In this document: positions 1-13,037 of the stretch, piece by piece
Layout of the letters: each line of letters begins with the position of its first letter
Numbering within the stretch: position 1 is the first letter of the stretch
Translations under genes and position numbers: made by a program
The notes under the pieces: model-generated
Told to the model about the DNA's origin: nothing
Database searches by the model: none
The model's input: only the letters and a program-made list of their open reading frames with translations
DNA from: Aquilaria yunnanensis
Lineage: Eukaryota; Streptophyta; Magnoliopsida; Malvales; Thymelaeaceae
Assembly: GCA_039654915.1 (NCBI GenBank)
Contig: CM077600.1
Coordinates: 32,683,992-32,747,991 of the forward strand
Direction of reading: 5' to 3'
Length of the DNA: 64,000 nucleotides

Positions 1-2304
1 CTAGGTTTTCTGTCAAGCATGGATAGGAGCCCTAGTGGTGGCAAAGTGGCTGGTGGTGAGTCTGAAGAGCCTCATTAAGGTTGTGTCTATAGATGCCGTG
101 GTAGGGTGGACTTGGTTTGCCGATCGAAGGAGAAAAGTTTAGTCAGGTGGTCATTGCAGTCGGTTCCTACTGGCTGTGATGACAAGGTTAGAGAATGGGA
201 GGAGATAATGGTGGATCCATGATTTTTACAAATGAGGTTTGTGTGTGTGTGTGTAATAATTGAAAAATATTTATTTTTTTTCTCTCATTGGTTGACTTAC
301 TTTAATGAAATATGAAGAAGATAAACGATATTCATATTGTATATAATATAAAAGACAAAAAATCCTTTTTACCGCATAAACTTATGCATTCCTTATCACT
401 TGGCTCATTGACTTTATCGTGGTAAGAAGAATATTAGAAGTTTAGGGTCTTCCAATTTTTTATGGCGTTTTTTGATGTTTGTGATGAATTAGCATGAAGA
501 ATTTAGAGAAACTCAACAAGGCTAAGGAGATGATAAAAAAATGGGATTGGAGCCAAAATAATTAACAGTGAAATATGAATTGAAAAGATTAAAATGAATG
601 ATTAAAGTATAGGAGTATTTATTTCTTTGGCCTTTTGGAAATTTTGATTATTGGTGCTAAAAATTGTAATTTCTTGGGGTTGAGAGTCATAGGGAGTGCT
701 TGATTTTTTAGGGTAAGGAAAAGTTTTAAAGGCTTCTGGTTCTCCATTTTCAGGTTAGCTTATGCTTTGGGATTTGATATATTTTTGAAGTTAGGATTAT
801 ATATTCTATTTATTAATCATATTTTACTCGCGGTAAAAAAAATTCTGCAACTTGTATAGTTCCTTCATTCTTATTCATAATTAGGGAATTGTTGTTGTGT
901 TGTGTCCATGCGCATGTTCTTTAGAAGAAATATCACAAGATTCATATATTAGAATTGAAAATATGTCATCCCCCAAATCACTAACAATGACATTGGTTGT
1001 TTCAATTGCTGTAAAATTGATGATATCACATTGAATTTTATGTGCTATTAATCTCTTGTTGTTTTGAGTATTTCTTAATGTAACTTGACTTATAGCTTTA
1101 TTATAATTTGCTAGAAAATGTATAAGCTCAATAAAGTTACATTGATTTTTTGAAGTGTCTGATTCATTATAACCATAAAAGCTAGTCCTTACTTTAAAAG
1201 GAATCAAATGCAGTCAATAGAGACATCCAAATGAATTTGATTATCACTTCAGGCTTGATCTGATTGTTTACGCAAATCACTTTGAATGGATTGTTCCTGC
1301 TTCATTAAATCTTCACACTTTTTTCAAGCTTTATTGTGAGAGCTATTTTGGCGCCCTACATGTTCTCTCAATCTTTTTAGATTATTTCAAATTGTAAATC
1401 TTTCAAGTACAAATGCATCACCAGCAGATTACTTTACATAGTTAAAGCTTAAATAAATAACAACACAAATAGTAAGCAGCATCTTTTAATTCACTATACT
1501 CCAACCAATTTTTTTTATTCTCAAATCAACCTTCATAAAGTCTTTCCAATTTTTCTATGAGAAAAATTATAATTTTGAGGTTTGACATATGCCCTTTTGT
1601 AGATAATATTTTCTAATTCTGTCACATTGGTCAGAATGATACTCATAATTTTTTTTTCTTAACCCCAATAAGAAGCTCTTCTAAATTAATCCCAACTTGT
1701 GATTGCTTTGAATGATTTTTTTCAGTGTCAACATCTAATCTATGAGAAAACTGAGCTTCTTTTTTATTTTTTTTTTCAAGTTTCTCTCCATAACTTGAAC
1801 TACATAAAAATAATAAAATTAAAAATTCATACAATAGTATGTACTACTTCATATTTTACAAATTAATGTATTAGAATTTTAAAATTTTAGAATTAGCTCA
1901 AAATTAGTGGAAGGCAATACAAATTTAAATTTGGGAGAAGAGAGATGATAGGAACCTTGCTTCTGCCAGCTTTCCTACACCTTTGCCCTAATATAGAGCG
2001 ACGTGCCTCTCTCTTTTTGTGTGCAAACCGGCCATCACTTAAAGCAATTGGCTGTACCAGAGTGGCAAAACCTGTTAATAAGGCACAACTAAAACACTAT
2101 CGCATCGCTTTTCAATAACAATTAAACAAATGTCCCTGTTTGTGTAGTGGAAATTTATAAAATGATAATAAAAAAAGAAAAAGTTTGTTATTTAGTTTTA
2201 TATAATGAGAGTTTACGTGAAGATAATAAGGTAAATTTAATATTACAAATTTTTTAAAAGAAAAATATTTTGAATTTTTTTGGACAATAAAAAAGATGCA
2301 CTTT
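1..2304. other. Gene-free AT-rich flank
   Basis: No exon-like or conserved coding segment was recognised here on either strand. Open frames near 881-1207 and 1643-1834 (minus) are short, AT-driven and low in complexity. A short (GT)n run lies at about 241-254. Positions 444-770 belong to a dispersed repeat annotated separately. Confidence 0.6.
444..770 (+). repeat. Dispersed repeat, copy 1 of an inverted pair
   Basis: This ~330-bp stretch matches the reverse complement of 21989-22330 over its whole length, with scattered substitutions and small indels. Shared blocks include GTAATTTCTTGGGGTTG and GAGTGCTTGATTTTTTA. No coding capacity or clear terminal repeat was seen. It is probably part of an unclassified mobile element that inserted twice in opposite orientation. 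Confidence 0.6.
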
Positions 2305-2327
2305 CACTACTAACTTTTGAACATTTT

Positions 2328-2565
2328 CCAATGGCATATTTACGCCGTTGGTAGTTACCAACGTGTAGAGCCGTTGGTAATTATTTCCAACGTGCACGCG
2401 TTGGTAGTACAGGAACATTTTTTTCCAGGTTTTTTTTTATTACCAACGGCCTAGCCGTTGGTAATTAGCAACGGTCACAACCGTTGGAAAAATTCCAACT
2501 TCCCTGCGTTGGTAGGTTTTTTTTTTAAAATTAAGGCTAATTTACCAACGGCTAGCCGTTAGTAA
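2328..2565. repeat. CACTA left subterminal repeat array
   Basis: The segment holds many copies of ACCAACG and its complement CGTTGGTA in both orientations, often as short inverted pairs such as CCAACGGCTAGCCGTTGG. Such arrays are the binding sites for the accessory transposase protein in En/Spm-type elements. The right end carries the matching array. Confidence 0.8.
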
Positions 2566-3242
2566 ATGGGTTTTAAATTCATCTTCCTCCTTCTCCAGGT
2601 TCATTCGCGATTTGTAGGCGGGGTAGCTGGAGAGAGAAGCTCCACTTCCACCGTGATGGAGGCCGTCGATTGCCATCCAAAGTCCAGCCGTTTTGCGACG
2701 TTTTTGGCGTCATTTCGTAGATCAGGTCCTCCTCAGCACGGGTATGTGTGTATTTTCTAGATATTTTCTAATATTAGGTATATACGTGGGAAAAAATCAT
2801 GGAGGGATTTTGATGCAATATTGTTGACGTTTCAGCTCTTATTTGAGGTTTCATAGCTTCTCATTGTTACATTCGGTAGCTTTTGAAGTTGGTTGAGGTA
2901 CGTTTATAATTTTTTTTCTGTTATCTGATTTTTTTTTTTACTGAAAAAAATTGTATTTTTTTATTTATTTTTTAATTAAAATTTATGTATTATGAATGTG
3001 GTTCTAAATTTTTCTGGTTATTTTAGTTGGATTTTTTCTATTTATTTTGTGTTAATTATTTTTTATTTATGGGTAATTTTATTGATGGAAAATGTGAAGA
3101 TGAAATTTATTTATGGTATTTAATTATGTTGAAGATAGGTATTTTCAATTTCCATATAGATTGTTTATTTCATTTATTTTTTTCTACATTCTTTAGAGTG
3201 TAATTAGTTGAGTTAAGGTTTAGTTTGGGTGATTTAGTGTTG

Positions 3243-4228
3243 GGTAATAGTAATAATAATAAAATAATAATAATTATAATAATAATTATTATTATATGAT
3301 GTACCCAATAATATAAACATAATAACAGTAATAATAATTTTTAAGCATAGTACATCGTAGTAGAAGTAAGTTAGAAAATTATAATAATGAAACTAAGTAA
3401 TAATAATTACCTTAATCATAAGAACAATAAGAATTAGGAAAATAATAATGTAATAATATGATTATAATAAGAATAATATGAAAAATATAACAACAACAAT
3501 AATAATAATAATGATAATGATTAGTATAATAATAATACAAAACAAAATTATTTGTACCAAAGTTTTATAATAATAGTAATAATTCTAATAATAGTCATAG
3601 TAATATTACCTCCAAATAATAATAATCATAATAATAATAATAGTAATAATAATAGTAATAATTATAATAATAATAATTCTAAAAATAATAATAATCTGAT
3701 TAACAATTTTTTTTTTAAAATACGCATGGTGTTTGTATGTTTTGTTTCATTTGCAGAAATTTATTATATTACCAGAGTATTAAGTTTCCCCCCATTTTTT
3801 CAGTTCATCCCTGCATCTGTGAGCTTGAAGACGTACCATTGTTTTTGCTCTCCGTTCGAAGTCGTTCGAGGTACGTTTCATTTTTTTTTTCTTCCGAATT
3901 GAAAGCGGGATTTATGAAGGGAAATCGTTTTTAATTATTAATATTGATAATAAAACTTATGTGTTGTCACTATGGTTTGAACATAGTTGTTGGTATTTGA
4001 ATATGCAATTTATGTTATTTATTTCTTATCTGTGGATATATTTTGTGATGGATTAAAGTGAATATGCAATTTCATTGTGCGTTGTATTTAATTATGTTAG
4101 AGGTACAAATTTTTAGTTTATGATATAGATTATTTTATGAAATCATTATTTGTATAATTTGATGCTAATAGGTTTAGTTATGGTTTAGTTGGAGTGATCA
4201 GCTGTAAATGTTTATATTATGTCATGGT

Positions 4229-4274
<46 letters not shown>

Positions 4275-4892
4275 GATGTACCAATAATATCAAAATATTA
4301 AGAGTAATAATAATAATTAATTAATATGTGTACGAGATACATTGTAGGAACTTATAAAATAATAGTAACAAACCTAAGTAATATTCATTAAGTTGAAATG
4401 TTCAATGTTATAACGTTAATACTAAGAACAATAAGAATGTTAATAATAGTAATGTAATAATATGTTTAATAATAACAATAATATTAAGAAAATTAATATT
4501 AATAATAAAAATAATTTGATTGATGATGATTATAATAATAATCATACTAAAACTAATTTTACTTATATGCATGGAACATCATAATAATTTTACTTATAAG
4601 CACGGCAAAGTCATAACAATAAGATTAGTAATAATATTATTGTAATAATAATTATAATAATAATAAGTATAATAATATTATAATAACAATATTATTATTA
4701 ATAAGACTTATAAAAATTACAAATACTAATTATACATAATAATTAAAATAATAATTGAAGCATGTACAATAATACCCATAGTAATTCAATTTCAGTAATA
4801 ATAATACCCATAATAATAATTATAAGAATAATGTATTTAATAAATTATTATTATTACATCATAATAATTATACTTATATGCAGGGGACAGTC

Positions 4893-4924
<32 letters not shown>

Positions 4925-5312
4925 TATTATTATTATATAAGAATAATATTTATACTACTTTAAGAAATACAAATAGTACTAATACATAATAATTAAATTA
5001 ATTATAAAACAAAGTACAATAATACCTATAGTACTTAAATTTGAGTAATACTACTTACATCATAATAATATTGATAGTAATAATGTATGTAATTATTATT
5101 ATTACATCATAATCTTTATACTTATATGCATGGAATAGTCATAATAATAATAATAATAATAATTATTATTATTATTATAGAAGAATAATATTTATAATAC
5201 TTAAAAATAGACAAATAGTAATAATACATAATAATTAAATTAATTATTAAACAGAGTTCAATAATGCCCATAGTACTTAAATGGAAGTATTAATAATACA
5301 TATATGCATGCC

Positions 5313-5389
<77 letters not shown>

Positions 5390-5405
5390 AATAATAATAA
5401 CTTTG
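3243..5405. repeat. AAT/ATT microsatellite-rich interval inside the CACTA element
   Basis: About 2 kb made mostly of degenerate and perfect AAT/ATT triplets. The long perfect runs switch from AAT to ATT at their centre (near 4898-4940, 5146-5180 and 5320-5385), so each is self-complementary and could form an AT hairpin. Several ~230-bp units around these runs resemble one another (a shared GTACAATAATACC-like block and the TATATGCATG motif), which suggests stepwise local duplication. The interval precedes the transposase reading frame and may be intronic or untranslated. Open frames in it, such as 3552-3902, are triplet-repeat artefacts. Confidence 0.85.
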
Positions 5406-6070
5406 ACAATACTTAAAAAAATTACATATTGTAATTATACATAATAATTACAATAATGATAAAACCAAGTATGATAATAGCCATGGTACTTAAATTTGAG
5501 TAATAATAATACCCATAATAATACTGTTAGTAGTAATGTGTTTATATGCATGCATGCATATGTGGGAAGGGTACGCCTGATTATTAATAGTTTCGTGATT
5601 GTGTTTGTTGATGATAACATGACTCTTTTATACGAATAGGAACATATTTAGTTTGTAATGGAGTTGGGACATAGTTGGATGTACAGTAACCGTTTCTTGC
5701 CTGGCCGAACGGGGTACACACAAGAGTGGGAGGATGGAGTTGATGAATTTATATCATTTGCTATGTCTCATCCTGAAACAATGAGCGGGTTATGCATTCG
5801 CTGTCTTTGTCGGAAGTGTAAGAATTTGCGATTTCAACAGTGTGACAAGGTTAGAGTTCATCTGTACAAATGGGGGTTTAGGCCTTTTTACTTGAATTGG
5901 ACGGCTCATGGAGAGCCATTTAATGTAGCATCAGATACAGACCCGGGTATCTGTGGCTTTAAAAATAGACAAATAGTAATAATACATAATAATTAAATTA
6001 ATTATTAAACAGAGTTCAATAATGCCCATAGTACTTAAATGGAAGTATTAATAATACATATATGCATGCC

Positions 6071-6111
<41 letters not shown>

Positions 6112-6706
6112 TATTATTATTATTATTATTATATAAATAATAATAACTTTGACAATACTTAAAAAAATTACATATTGTAATTATACATAATAATTACAAT
6201 AATGATAAAACCAAGTATGATAATAGCCATGGTACTTAAATTTGAGTAATAATAATACCCATAATAATACTGTTAGTAGTAATGTGTTTATATGCATGCA
6301 TGCATATGTGGGAAGGGTACGCCTGATTATTAATAGTTTCGTGATTGTGTTTGTTGATGATAACATGACTCTTTTATACGAATAGGAACATATTTAGTTT
6401 GTAATGGAGTTGGGACATAGTTGGATGTACAGTAACCGTTTCTTGCCTGGCCGAACGGGGTACACACAAGAGTGGGAGGATGGAGTTGATGAATTTATAT
6501 CATTTGCTATGTCTCATCCTGAAACAATGAGCGGGTTATGCATTCGCTGTCTTTGTCGGAAGTGTAAGAATTTGCGATTTCAACAGTGTGACAAGGTTAG
6601 AGTTCATCTGTACAAATGGGGGTTTAGGCCTTTTTACTTGAATTGGACGGCTCATGGAGAGCCATTTAATGTAGCATCAGATACAGACCCGGGTATCTGT
6701 GGCTTT
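5201..6706 (+). repeat. Tandem duplication (~0.75 kb) covering the first transposase exon
   Basis: Positions 5201-5960 are repeated at 5959-6706. The copies are nearly identical but differ by about 12 bp in the length of the central AAT/ATT run. Each copy carries the AT-rich leader, a GCATGCATGCATATG block and the start of the transposase-associated domain. The junction near 5959-5960 joins the codons for cysteine-glycine-phenylalanine to the upstream AAAAATAGAC sequence, with about 2 bp of microhomology. The first copy is cut off after roughly 100 residues and the second reads on into the transposase. Confidence 0.85.
5658..5996 (+). pseudogene. Truncated duplicate of the TNP2 N-terminal domain
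   Basis: A 112-residue open frame whose first ~100 residues match the start of the frame at 6404. It encodes the transposase-associated N-terminal domain, with the GHSWMY start, the cysteine pairs around LCIRCLCRKC, and an LYKWGF block. The remaining residues come from readthrough into repeated AT-rich leader at the duplication junction. It is a duplication by-product with no TNP2 catalytic part. Confidence 0.8.
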
Positions 6707-9700
6707 GATCAGTTTGAGCAGGGGTCTTCTATAAATCCATACGAAAGGATGGTATTAGATGCCGTTGGGCCTAATTTCTCACAATTTCCGGAAGACAATG
6801 TTGCACAACCGAATGAAAGTGCACAAAATTTTTTTAATCTATTGAACTCAGCATCAACCCCTCTATGAGATGGGTGCGAAAATCATTCTGAGCTATCTGC
6901 TGTTGTCCGTCTTCTTAACCTTAAGTTTGAATATCACATGTCACAAGCATGTTTTGATGGCATTGCCGGGCTGATGAAAGAGACTCAACCTACAGATAGT
7001 AAGATGCCATCAAATTGGTTTGAAACGAAGAAATTAGTTTCCCAGTTGGACCTGTCTCATCAGAAGATTGACGTCTGTGTTAATGATTGCATGTTGTTCT
7101 GGAAAGATGAAACTAATCTTCGTGTCTGTACGTACTGTGGAAGTGAGAGATATAAGCCAATAAAGGGTGGTGGAGGTAAAGATCGACCTAGAAAAACCAT
7201 GCATTACTTACCACTAAGCCCTTGGCTTCAACGCTTATTTGCGTCAATGTCAACAGTAGAGCAGATGAGGTGGCATAAGGAGCAAAAATAAACCCCAGGT
7301 GTTATAAAACATCCATCAGATGCTGAAGCTTGGAAACATTTTGATCAGACCTACCCATGGTTTGCTTCGGAAGCACGAAATGTCCGATTGGGGTTGTGTG
7401 CCGATGGATTTACCCCTTTTGGACCATCTGGAAAACAATACTCTTGTTGGCCTGTTATCGTTACTCCGTATAATTTGCCCCCTTGGATGTGCATGAAAAA
7501 ACCCTATATGTTCATGTCGTTGTTGATTCCAGGTCCACGTAGCCCAAATCATAAGATTGATGTTTATCTACAACCTCTAATAAAAGAGCTACGACATCTG
7601 TGGTTTAATGGCGTTGAAACATGGGATGTGTCATTGAAAGAAAATTTTATTCTGCGAGTAGTATTAATGTGGACCATAAATGACTTTCCGGCTTATGGCA
7701 TGCTTTCAGGATGGATGACACATGGGCGATTGTCTTGCCCAATTTGTATGAGTGAAAGTAAGGCATTCCAACATAAGTATGGCAGAAAAATTTCATTTTT
7801 CGACTGTTACCGGCAATTTCTTGGCCGGAACCACCCATATAGAAGAAATTGTACTGGTTCCAAGAAGGGGAAATCAGAGAAGTCATTGCCTCCCGATCGA
7901 TTATCAGGTGAGGCTATATTTGAAAGAATCTCCTGGATTCCATCAATTGCTACCGATGGTCCACAATATCGCCCGTGCGATTATGGGAAATCACATAATT
8001 GGACGAAGCGAAGCATTTTTTTTGGATTTACCATATTGGGCCACGAACTTAATCCGACATAATCTTGATGTCATGCATATTGAGAAGAACGTGTTTAAGA
8101 ATATATGGAATACGGCGATGAATGTTAAGAACAAAACAAAAGATAATGTTAAAGCACGGAAGGACCTCAAAATTTATTGTCATCAGCCGCAGTAAAACAT
8201 GGTTCCACTTGATGATGGTCGTTCATTCAAACCTAAGGCGAGGTTCACATTTGATGTTCACCAAAGGCAAGATGTGATCGCTTGGGTAAAAATCTTTACT
8301 ACTCCCTAATGGATATGCCTCGAACCTTGGGAGATGTGTTGATACATCTGGTTGCAATATGTATGTCATGAAGAGTCATGATTGTCATGTTATGATGCAA
8401 AGACTTCTCCCTATTGCCCTTGAAGCGCTTCCGGAGAATATATGGAAGCCATTAACGGAGTTAAGCCTATTCTTTAGAGACTTGTGCTCTCCAAAGCTGC
8501 ATGATAATCACTTGTTGGCGTTGGAGGCCAATATTCCAATTATAATTTGTAAGCTTAAGAGAATTTTCCCTCCTGGGTTTTTTGATGTCATAGAGCATCT
8601 CCCAGTTCACTTGCCATATGAAGCACAGGTCGGAGGACCTGTTTAGTACCGATGGATGTATAAATTTGAGCGGTGCATGCATGACCTAAAAATGAAGGTT
8701 TCTAATACTGCTCATGTTGAGGGATCAATATGTGAAGCAGACCTTATAGAGGAGACCTCCATCTTTTGCTCTCATTACTTTGAATCCCATGTTCCCTCAA
8801 TGATGAACCGAGTTCCGCGAAATGATGATGGTGGGCCTGTCCCATGTAATGGTAAGTTGTGGTCCATATTCACCTTTCCGGGACGTCCATATGGTGCATG
8901 TAGATATAGATTCCTCACGGACGATGAACTCAGACTTGCAACCACATACGTTCTTCTAAATTGTGCTAAGATCAGACCATATCTAAAGTAAGTCATCTTT
9001 GATGATCATCCAGTACTTTGCTTATTTTGAAGTTCTTGACTAATCATTTGACGAAACTAATATATTTTCATGCATTTCTGTATTTCCTCACAGTATGTTT
9101 GTGGATATGGTAAGGGAAATTGCTCCCGATATCACCATGTTTGAGATGGACATACACATTGAAAACAATTTCTCAAGCTGGCTTTGACACTATGTACGTG
9201 GGCTTTTAGTTACTATGTATTGCAATATGTTAAGTTATAAACTTCCAGATATATTGTCCTAAAATGAAAATGTTTTACATAGGTTGATGATCTAGGTAAC
9301 AATATTGTCAATAACATCTTATGGGATGTTGCATGTGGACCGTCACGTCGGGTAGAGACATGGCCGGTTTATTTCACAAATGGGTACAAGTTTCATATAA
9401 GTGAATGGGGCAAGGACAAATCAGCATTTAATAGTGGAGTCTGCATACGAAGCACGGGTTCAAGCGAAGTTGAATGTGATTTTTATGGTATATTAGAAGA
9501 AGTCATTCAACTCGAATCTCCTGGCTATCTACATAAGAATGTTGTCTTGTTTAGGTGCAACTGGTTTGACCCAACACCTGAACGTGGAACTCGAATGCAT
9601 AAACAGTTTGGGTTAGTTAAGATACGGGATAGCCGCAGATATCAGAAGTTTGATCCTTTCATTCTAGCATCATAGGCTGACCAAGTTTACTACACACCAT

Positions 9701-10017
9701 ATCCGACAAAGTCACGTGAAAAAAATGGGTGGTCAGCTGTTATGAAGATAAAACCTAGATGGATAATCTAGGGAGCAATTGTTGACAAGGATAACGTTTA
9801 TCAAGACAGTGGATCCGTGAGTTGTCAAAGAATTGAAGATGACCCAGTTGAGGAGTTAGCTGACCCGGGTGTCGATGATGATATTGAAGAAGATGTACTT
9901 GACAAGGGGGGATTGAATGAGGATACAGATGATGAGGAGGAGTTTATATTCGATGACAGTGACACGGAAGAAAATGAGGAGTTTGACGAGAATGGAAGCA
10001 CTGGGTCAAATGAATGA
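6404..10017 (+). pseudogene. TNP2-like CACTA transposase, pseudogene
   Basis: The main transposase of the CACTA element, expected to bind and cut its ends in the nucleus. Order of parts: a transposase-associated N-terminal domain (6404-6660, cysteine-rich, SWMY start); the TNP2/Transposase_21 core (about 6900-8190, with a CxxC knuckle near VCTYCGSERY, SCPICMSE and the landmark NLDVMHIEKNVF); a DUF4218-type domain (8359-8900, with LPENIW and EAQVGGPV); and a DUF4216-type domain (9270-9730, with WPVYFTNGYKF, CNWFDP and VYYTPYP), ending in an acidic tail. Defects: a frameshift at about 6866; an in-frame stop at 7289-7291; a frameshift in the T8 run at 8016-8023; a disrupted segment at about 8195-8350; a TAG at 8644-8646, probably from a glutamine codon; and stops at about 9187, 9673 and 9769. 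An intron probably separates DUF4218 from DUF4216 (about 8991-9093). The family assignment is firm and the protein cannot be made intact. Confidence 0.9.
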
Positions 10018-10177
10018 ATATAACGGATACAATGTGTCATGATCTCGAGTCATTTGTAATGTTTGAAACATATTTGGTAAATTTATGTACCCCTAATACT
10101 TCATAATAAATGTCAGTAAACATATGTTATGTTTAATTTTCTCACTTAGATAATAATAAATGTAGATGCCGTGTAAA

Positions 10178-11925
10178 GGGGGATAACACCTATAAGTGCC
10201 AACCTGGGAAAGGACCATTTGCGCAGTTTAAGGAGGTCATGGAGCCAATACTTAATGAGCGACAGAGGATGGGTTATTCATCTCGGGCACAAGACGATGT
10301 CGGGCTAGAGACGCAGGACACAACAATGCCAGCGACGCATGTCCACTCACATGAGCACCGATCTCAAGGCGGTGGAGGCATGACATCTGGATATGGATCT
10401 AGTGCATGCCATTGTATGCACCCGATAGTGACGACTCATCCCTCAGATGATGATATACATATTGATGACATCCCATCATCGATGTCACAGACAGCAGCCC
10501 GAGCCCGGATGAGGATATCCCCACATGGTAACACGTAAGTGCTTAACATGCTATAAACGTTATAAAAATATTAATATTACTTACATTACTGTGAATCATC
10601 AAGAAGTAACTAAGTAATCATTTGAACTTTGCAGATTCATTCCAGCTGTAGCGACACGGTTGGTGACACCATGTTTCACCACACATTTCAAACCCTATGC
10701 TGATTGGTCCTCCGTCTCTGCATCAGACCTTCAGCAGTGGTGGTGTGTTTTTGAGGTATAACACGTATATTAGTACGAAATGATGTATTAATGTCAAAAC
10801 AACTACTTGTTTTTATCATGCTAATAGTTTACACCTTTTAACCGGTACAGAGGAGCTGTGAGTGGGATCCGATACACCATAATGAGGTGTATCGGATGTG
10901 GAATATGTTGGGAGCACAGCATTACAGAAGCATGATGTCAGAAATCCGACGTGTGAAGGATCCTGTTAAATGTCGAGCAAAAGCAAACTTTATGTTAGAT
11001 GCTGCATATGTAGAAATTTGGGCATATTGGGCCAGTCCGGAGTTGATTCAGAAGTCCACTAGATTCAAGGCAATGCGAGCAACAAGGACTGACGAGGATT
11101 CACAGTCTGGCTCTTGCAGCGCGACATATGCAGGGGGATCTATCTCAATGTCTGCACATTGAGAGCAAATGGTATGTACAATAATACATGTTCTTTTATT
11201 TTACATTTAAGTAAATAATTAACTTAAATTAGGTATTAATCTTACATTTTATTTAATTAGAGAGAGAGAGATCCAGAGAAGAAGGACTCTGGCTTGTTTA
11301 AAGTCCTTCAAGCAACACATAAAATGAAGAATGAGAAATATGTTAGTAAGCGATGTGAAGAAGTTGCTGTAAGTATTATAACTTTTGCTTCTCAACTATT
11401 CTTACGTTACTTACCATTGTTTTAACAATAATGTCATTTTCAAATGTATTTTATTATGTTTCTGTAGACTTGTATCAGTGCAGAGATTGAGGAGTAAACA
11501 CAACAAGAGGATGGAGTAGAGGCAATTGATGACCTAGCAATCATTAGTATTACATCTGGCGGTAGAAGGAGAGGGCGTGTTTTTGGATTAGGATCTGAGC
11601 AGTTTGTCATACCGGAACGCCGACAGCCAGGTGCCATCCCACCTATCGACATCACACAGACACCGTAATTCAACGAGCAAGTACAGAAGATGGTGGCGGA
11701 GGAGAATGCGCGAAGGGATGCCGAGTACGAGAGGAAGCTCGAGAGAATTAAGAGGAGATAGAGAGCAGAGATGTAGGCGAATAGAGCCGCATTGGAGGCG
11801 AATCGGGCTTAGTTGGAGATTATTTGTCATTCGCTAAACCTTCCGTGCCCGCCGGCTCAACCAGTTCCACAGTATCCTAATGACTCAGACTCGGAGGATG
11901 AGGAGATAGTCGGCACTCCGTGATG
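10178..11925 (+). pseudogene. Second CACTA gene (Transposase_24 / TNPA-like), pseudogene
   Basis: Downstream and in the same orientation as the TNP2 gene, where En/Spm elements carry their DNA-binding accessory gene. Exon-like blocks lie at 10179-10536 (GPFAQFKEVMEPIL start, then a His/Gly-rich linker), 10634-10758 (ending QQWWCVFE), 10850-11170, 11261-11370 (ERERDPEKKDSGLF, then KRCEEVA) and 11468-11925 (a charged coiled-coil-like C-terminus). GT-AG borders are visible between several of them. The block leading to KRCEEV resembles the conserved core of the plant Transposase_24 (Ptta/En/Spm) family. Stops at 11161-11163, about 11496 and about 11759 show that it has decayed. Confidence 0.78.
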
Positions 11926-12239
11926 GTATTCATCAACAGGTAAATCATTTCCAAATTTCTTGTGTTATCAGACATACATAATAATTGTTAGACCTAATTA
12001 AGACTCAGTTAAAATTACTGAAATGTGTAATCCGTTAATTGTTGTATGGTTTGTTCCAGACATATATGTTCTTGTTTTAATTATGGTGTATTTGAGAACA
12101 TTTTATGGAAATTACGTTTGCATATCTGTGTAATCTTTATTGCTGAGCAAGGCTGGGGGAACTTTGGAATTGCTATGGTAATTTTGAACTTGTTTCGAAG
12201 TGGGAAAAATACGAAACAACCGAACCCTTGAACGCTTAA

Positions 12240-12725
12240 TGTGCATTACCAACACGTAACCGGATTTACCAACTCGCGCGCGTTGGTAATTACCGACTGT
12301 CATCCACGTTAGTACTTACAGACATTATTACCAACGTGTATGCAAGTTGGTAATTACCAACGACTTAATACCAACTTGCACGCGTTGGTAATTACCAACG
12401 CGCCATGCGCGTTGGTAATTACCAACCCCCTTATCAACTGTTGTAAGTTGGTAATTACCAACGCGGTCCCCTACCAACTGTCATGGCAGTTGGTAATTAC
12501 CAACGTGCATCGCAGTTGGTAACTACAACCACGCGTTGGAAACCAAGGTCGGTTCCTAACCGTTGGTAATTACCAATGTAAATTTTACCAACGTGTATGC
12601 GTTGGAATTTATCAACGTGTTATTTCTTGCGCATTGGTAAAAAAATTTCCAACGAATCGAATACCAACTTGCGTTTACCAACGCGCATCAGTTGGTAACT
12701 GGCAGTTGGTAAACTCGATAATTTT
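12240..12725. repeat. CACTA right subterminal repeat array
   Basis: Roughly 480 bp almost entirely composed of GTTGGTAATTACCAAC-type units: CGTTGGTA and its complement in alternating orientation. It is the counterpart of the left array. The units are palindromic, so the region could fold into many small hairpins. Short open frames here (12112-12303 minus, 12340-12522 plus) are translations of the repeat and not genes. Confidence 0.85.
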
Positions 12726-13037
12726 AGTAGTGTTTATTATTTTTGGGACAGTTGAAATAACTAGAAATTTGCTTCTCAGGTACAACAAATAATGCATCAT
12801 TTAGATGCCACAAATCATTAATTATATATGAAGCATTTTATAAAATATTTCGAGTATTTTCAAAATTTAGTACTCTCTTCTGCCATCAACTTAGGGCAAT
12901 CAATTCAGACTGAGTTTTCAGTAGCACCACTCTCAGTAAAGCCGACTAGGAAAATCATCAGTAAACGTTTCTCCATCCAACTGGTTGCTACATCCATTCC
13001 CAACGAAGACCCCAGCCACACATGCTCTAATTGAAGA

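Larger units (their letters stand above)
2305..12732 (+). mobile_element. Full-length CACTA (En/Spm) DNA transposon, coding-defective
   Basis: The left end reads CACTACTAAC and the right end reads TTAGTAGTG, giving a perfect 9-bp terminal inverted repeat that starts with the diagnostic CACTA. The element is flanked by an identical 3-bp target duplication, TTT, at 2302-2304 and 12733-12735, as expected for the superfamily. Both subterminal regions carry dense copies of the inverted motif ACCAACG/CGTTGGT. Inside are a TNP2-like transposase pseudogene and a second, Transposase_24-like pseudogene, both plus-strand and in the normal CACTA order. Length is 10,428 bp. Multiple stops and frameshifts make it non-autonomous, but its ends look intact, so it could be mobilised in trans if a relative supplies transposase. 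Confidence 0.93.

Noticed and set aside
3552..3934. Open frames in the AAT/ATT region (poly-Ile/Asn proteins)
   Set aside because: Pure triplet-repeat translation with no conserved part. The bases are microsatellite inside a transposon.
5435..6366. Two identical 61-residue minus-strand frames (5435-5620 and 6181-6366)
   Set aside because: They are identical only because the DNA is tandemly duplicated. They are antisense to the transposase leader and AT-rich, and show no domain.
2328..12725. Repeated short palindromes at 2.3-2.6 and 12.2-12.7 kb as a possible CRISPR-like array
   Set aside because: Units are irregular in spacing with no uniform spacers, and the context is the subterminal region of a CACTA transposon in a plant genome.
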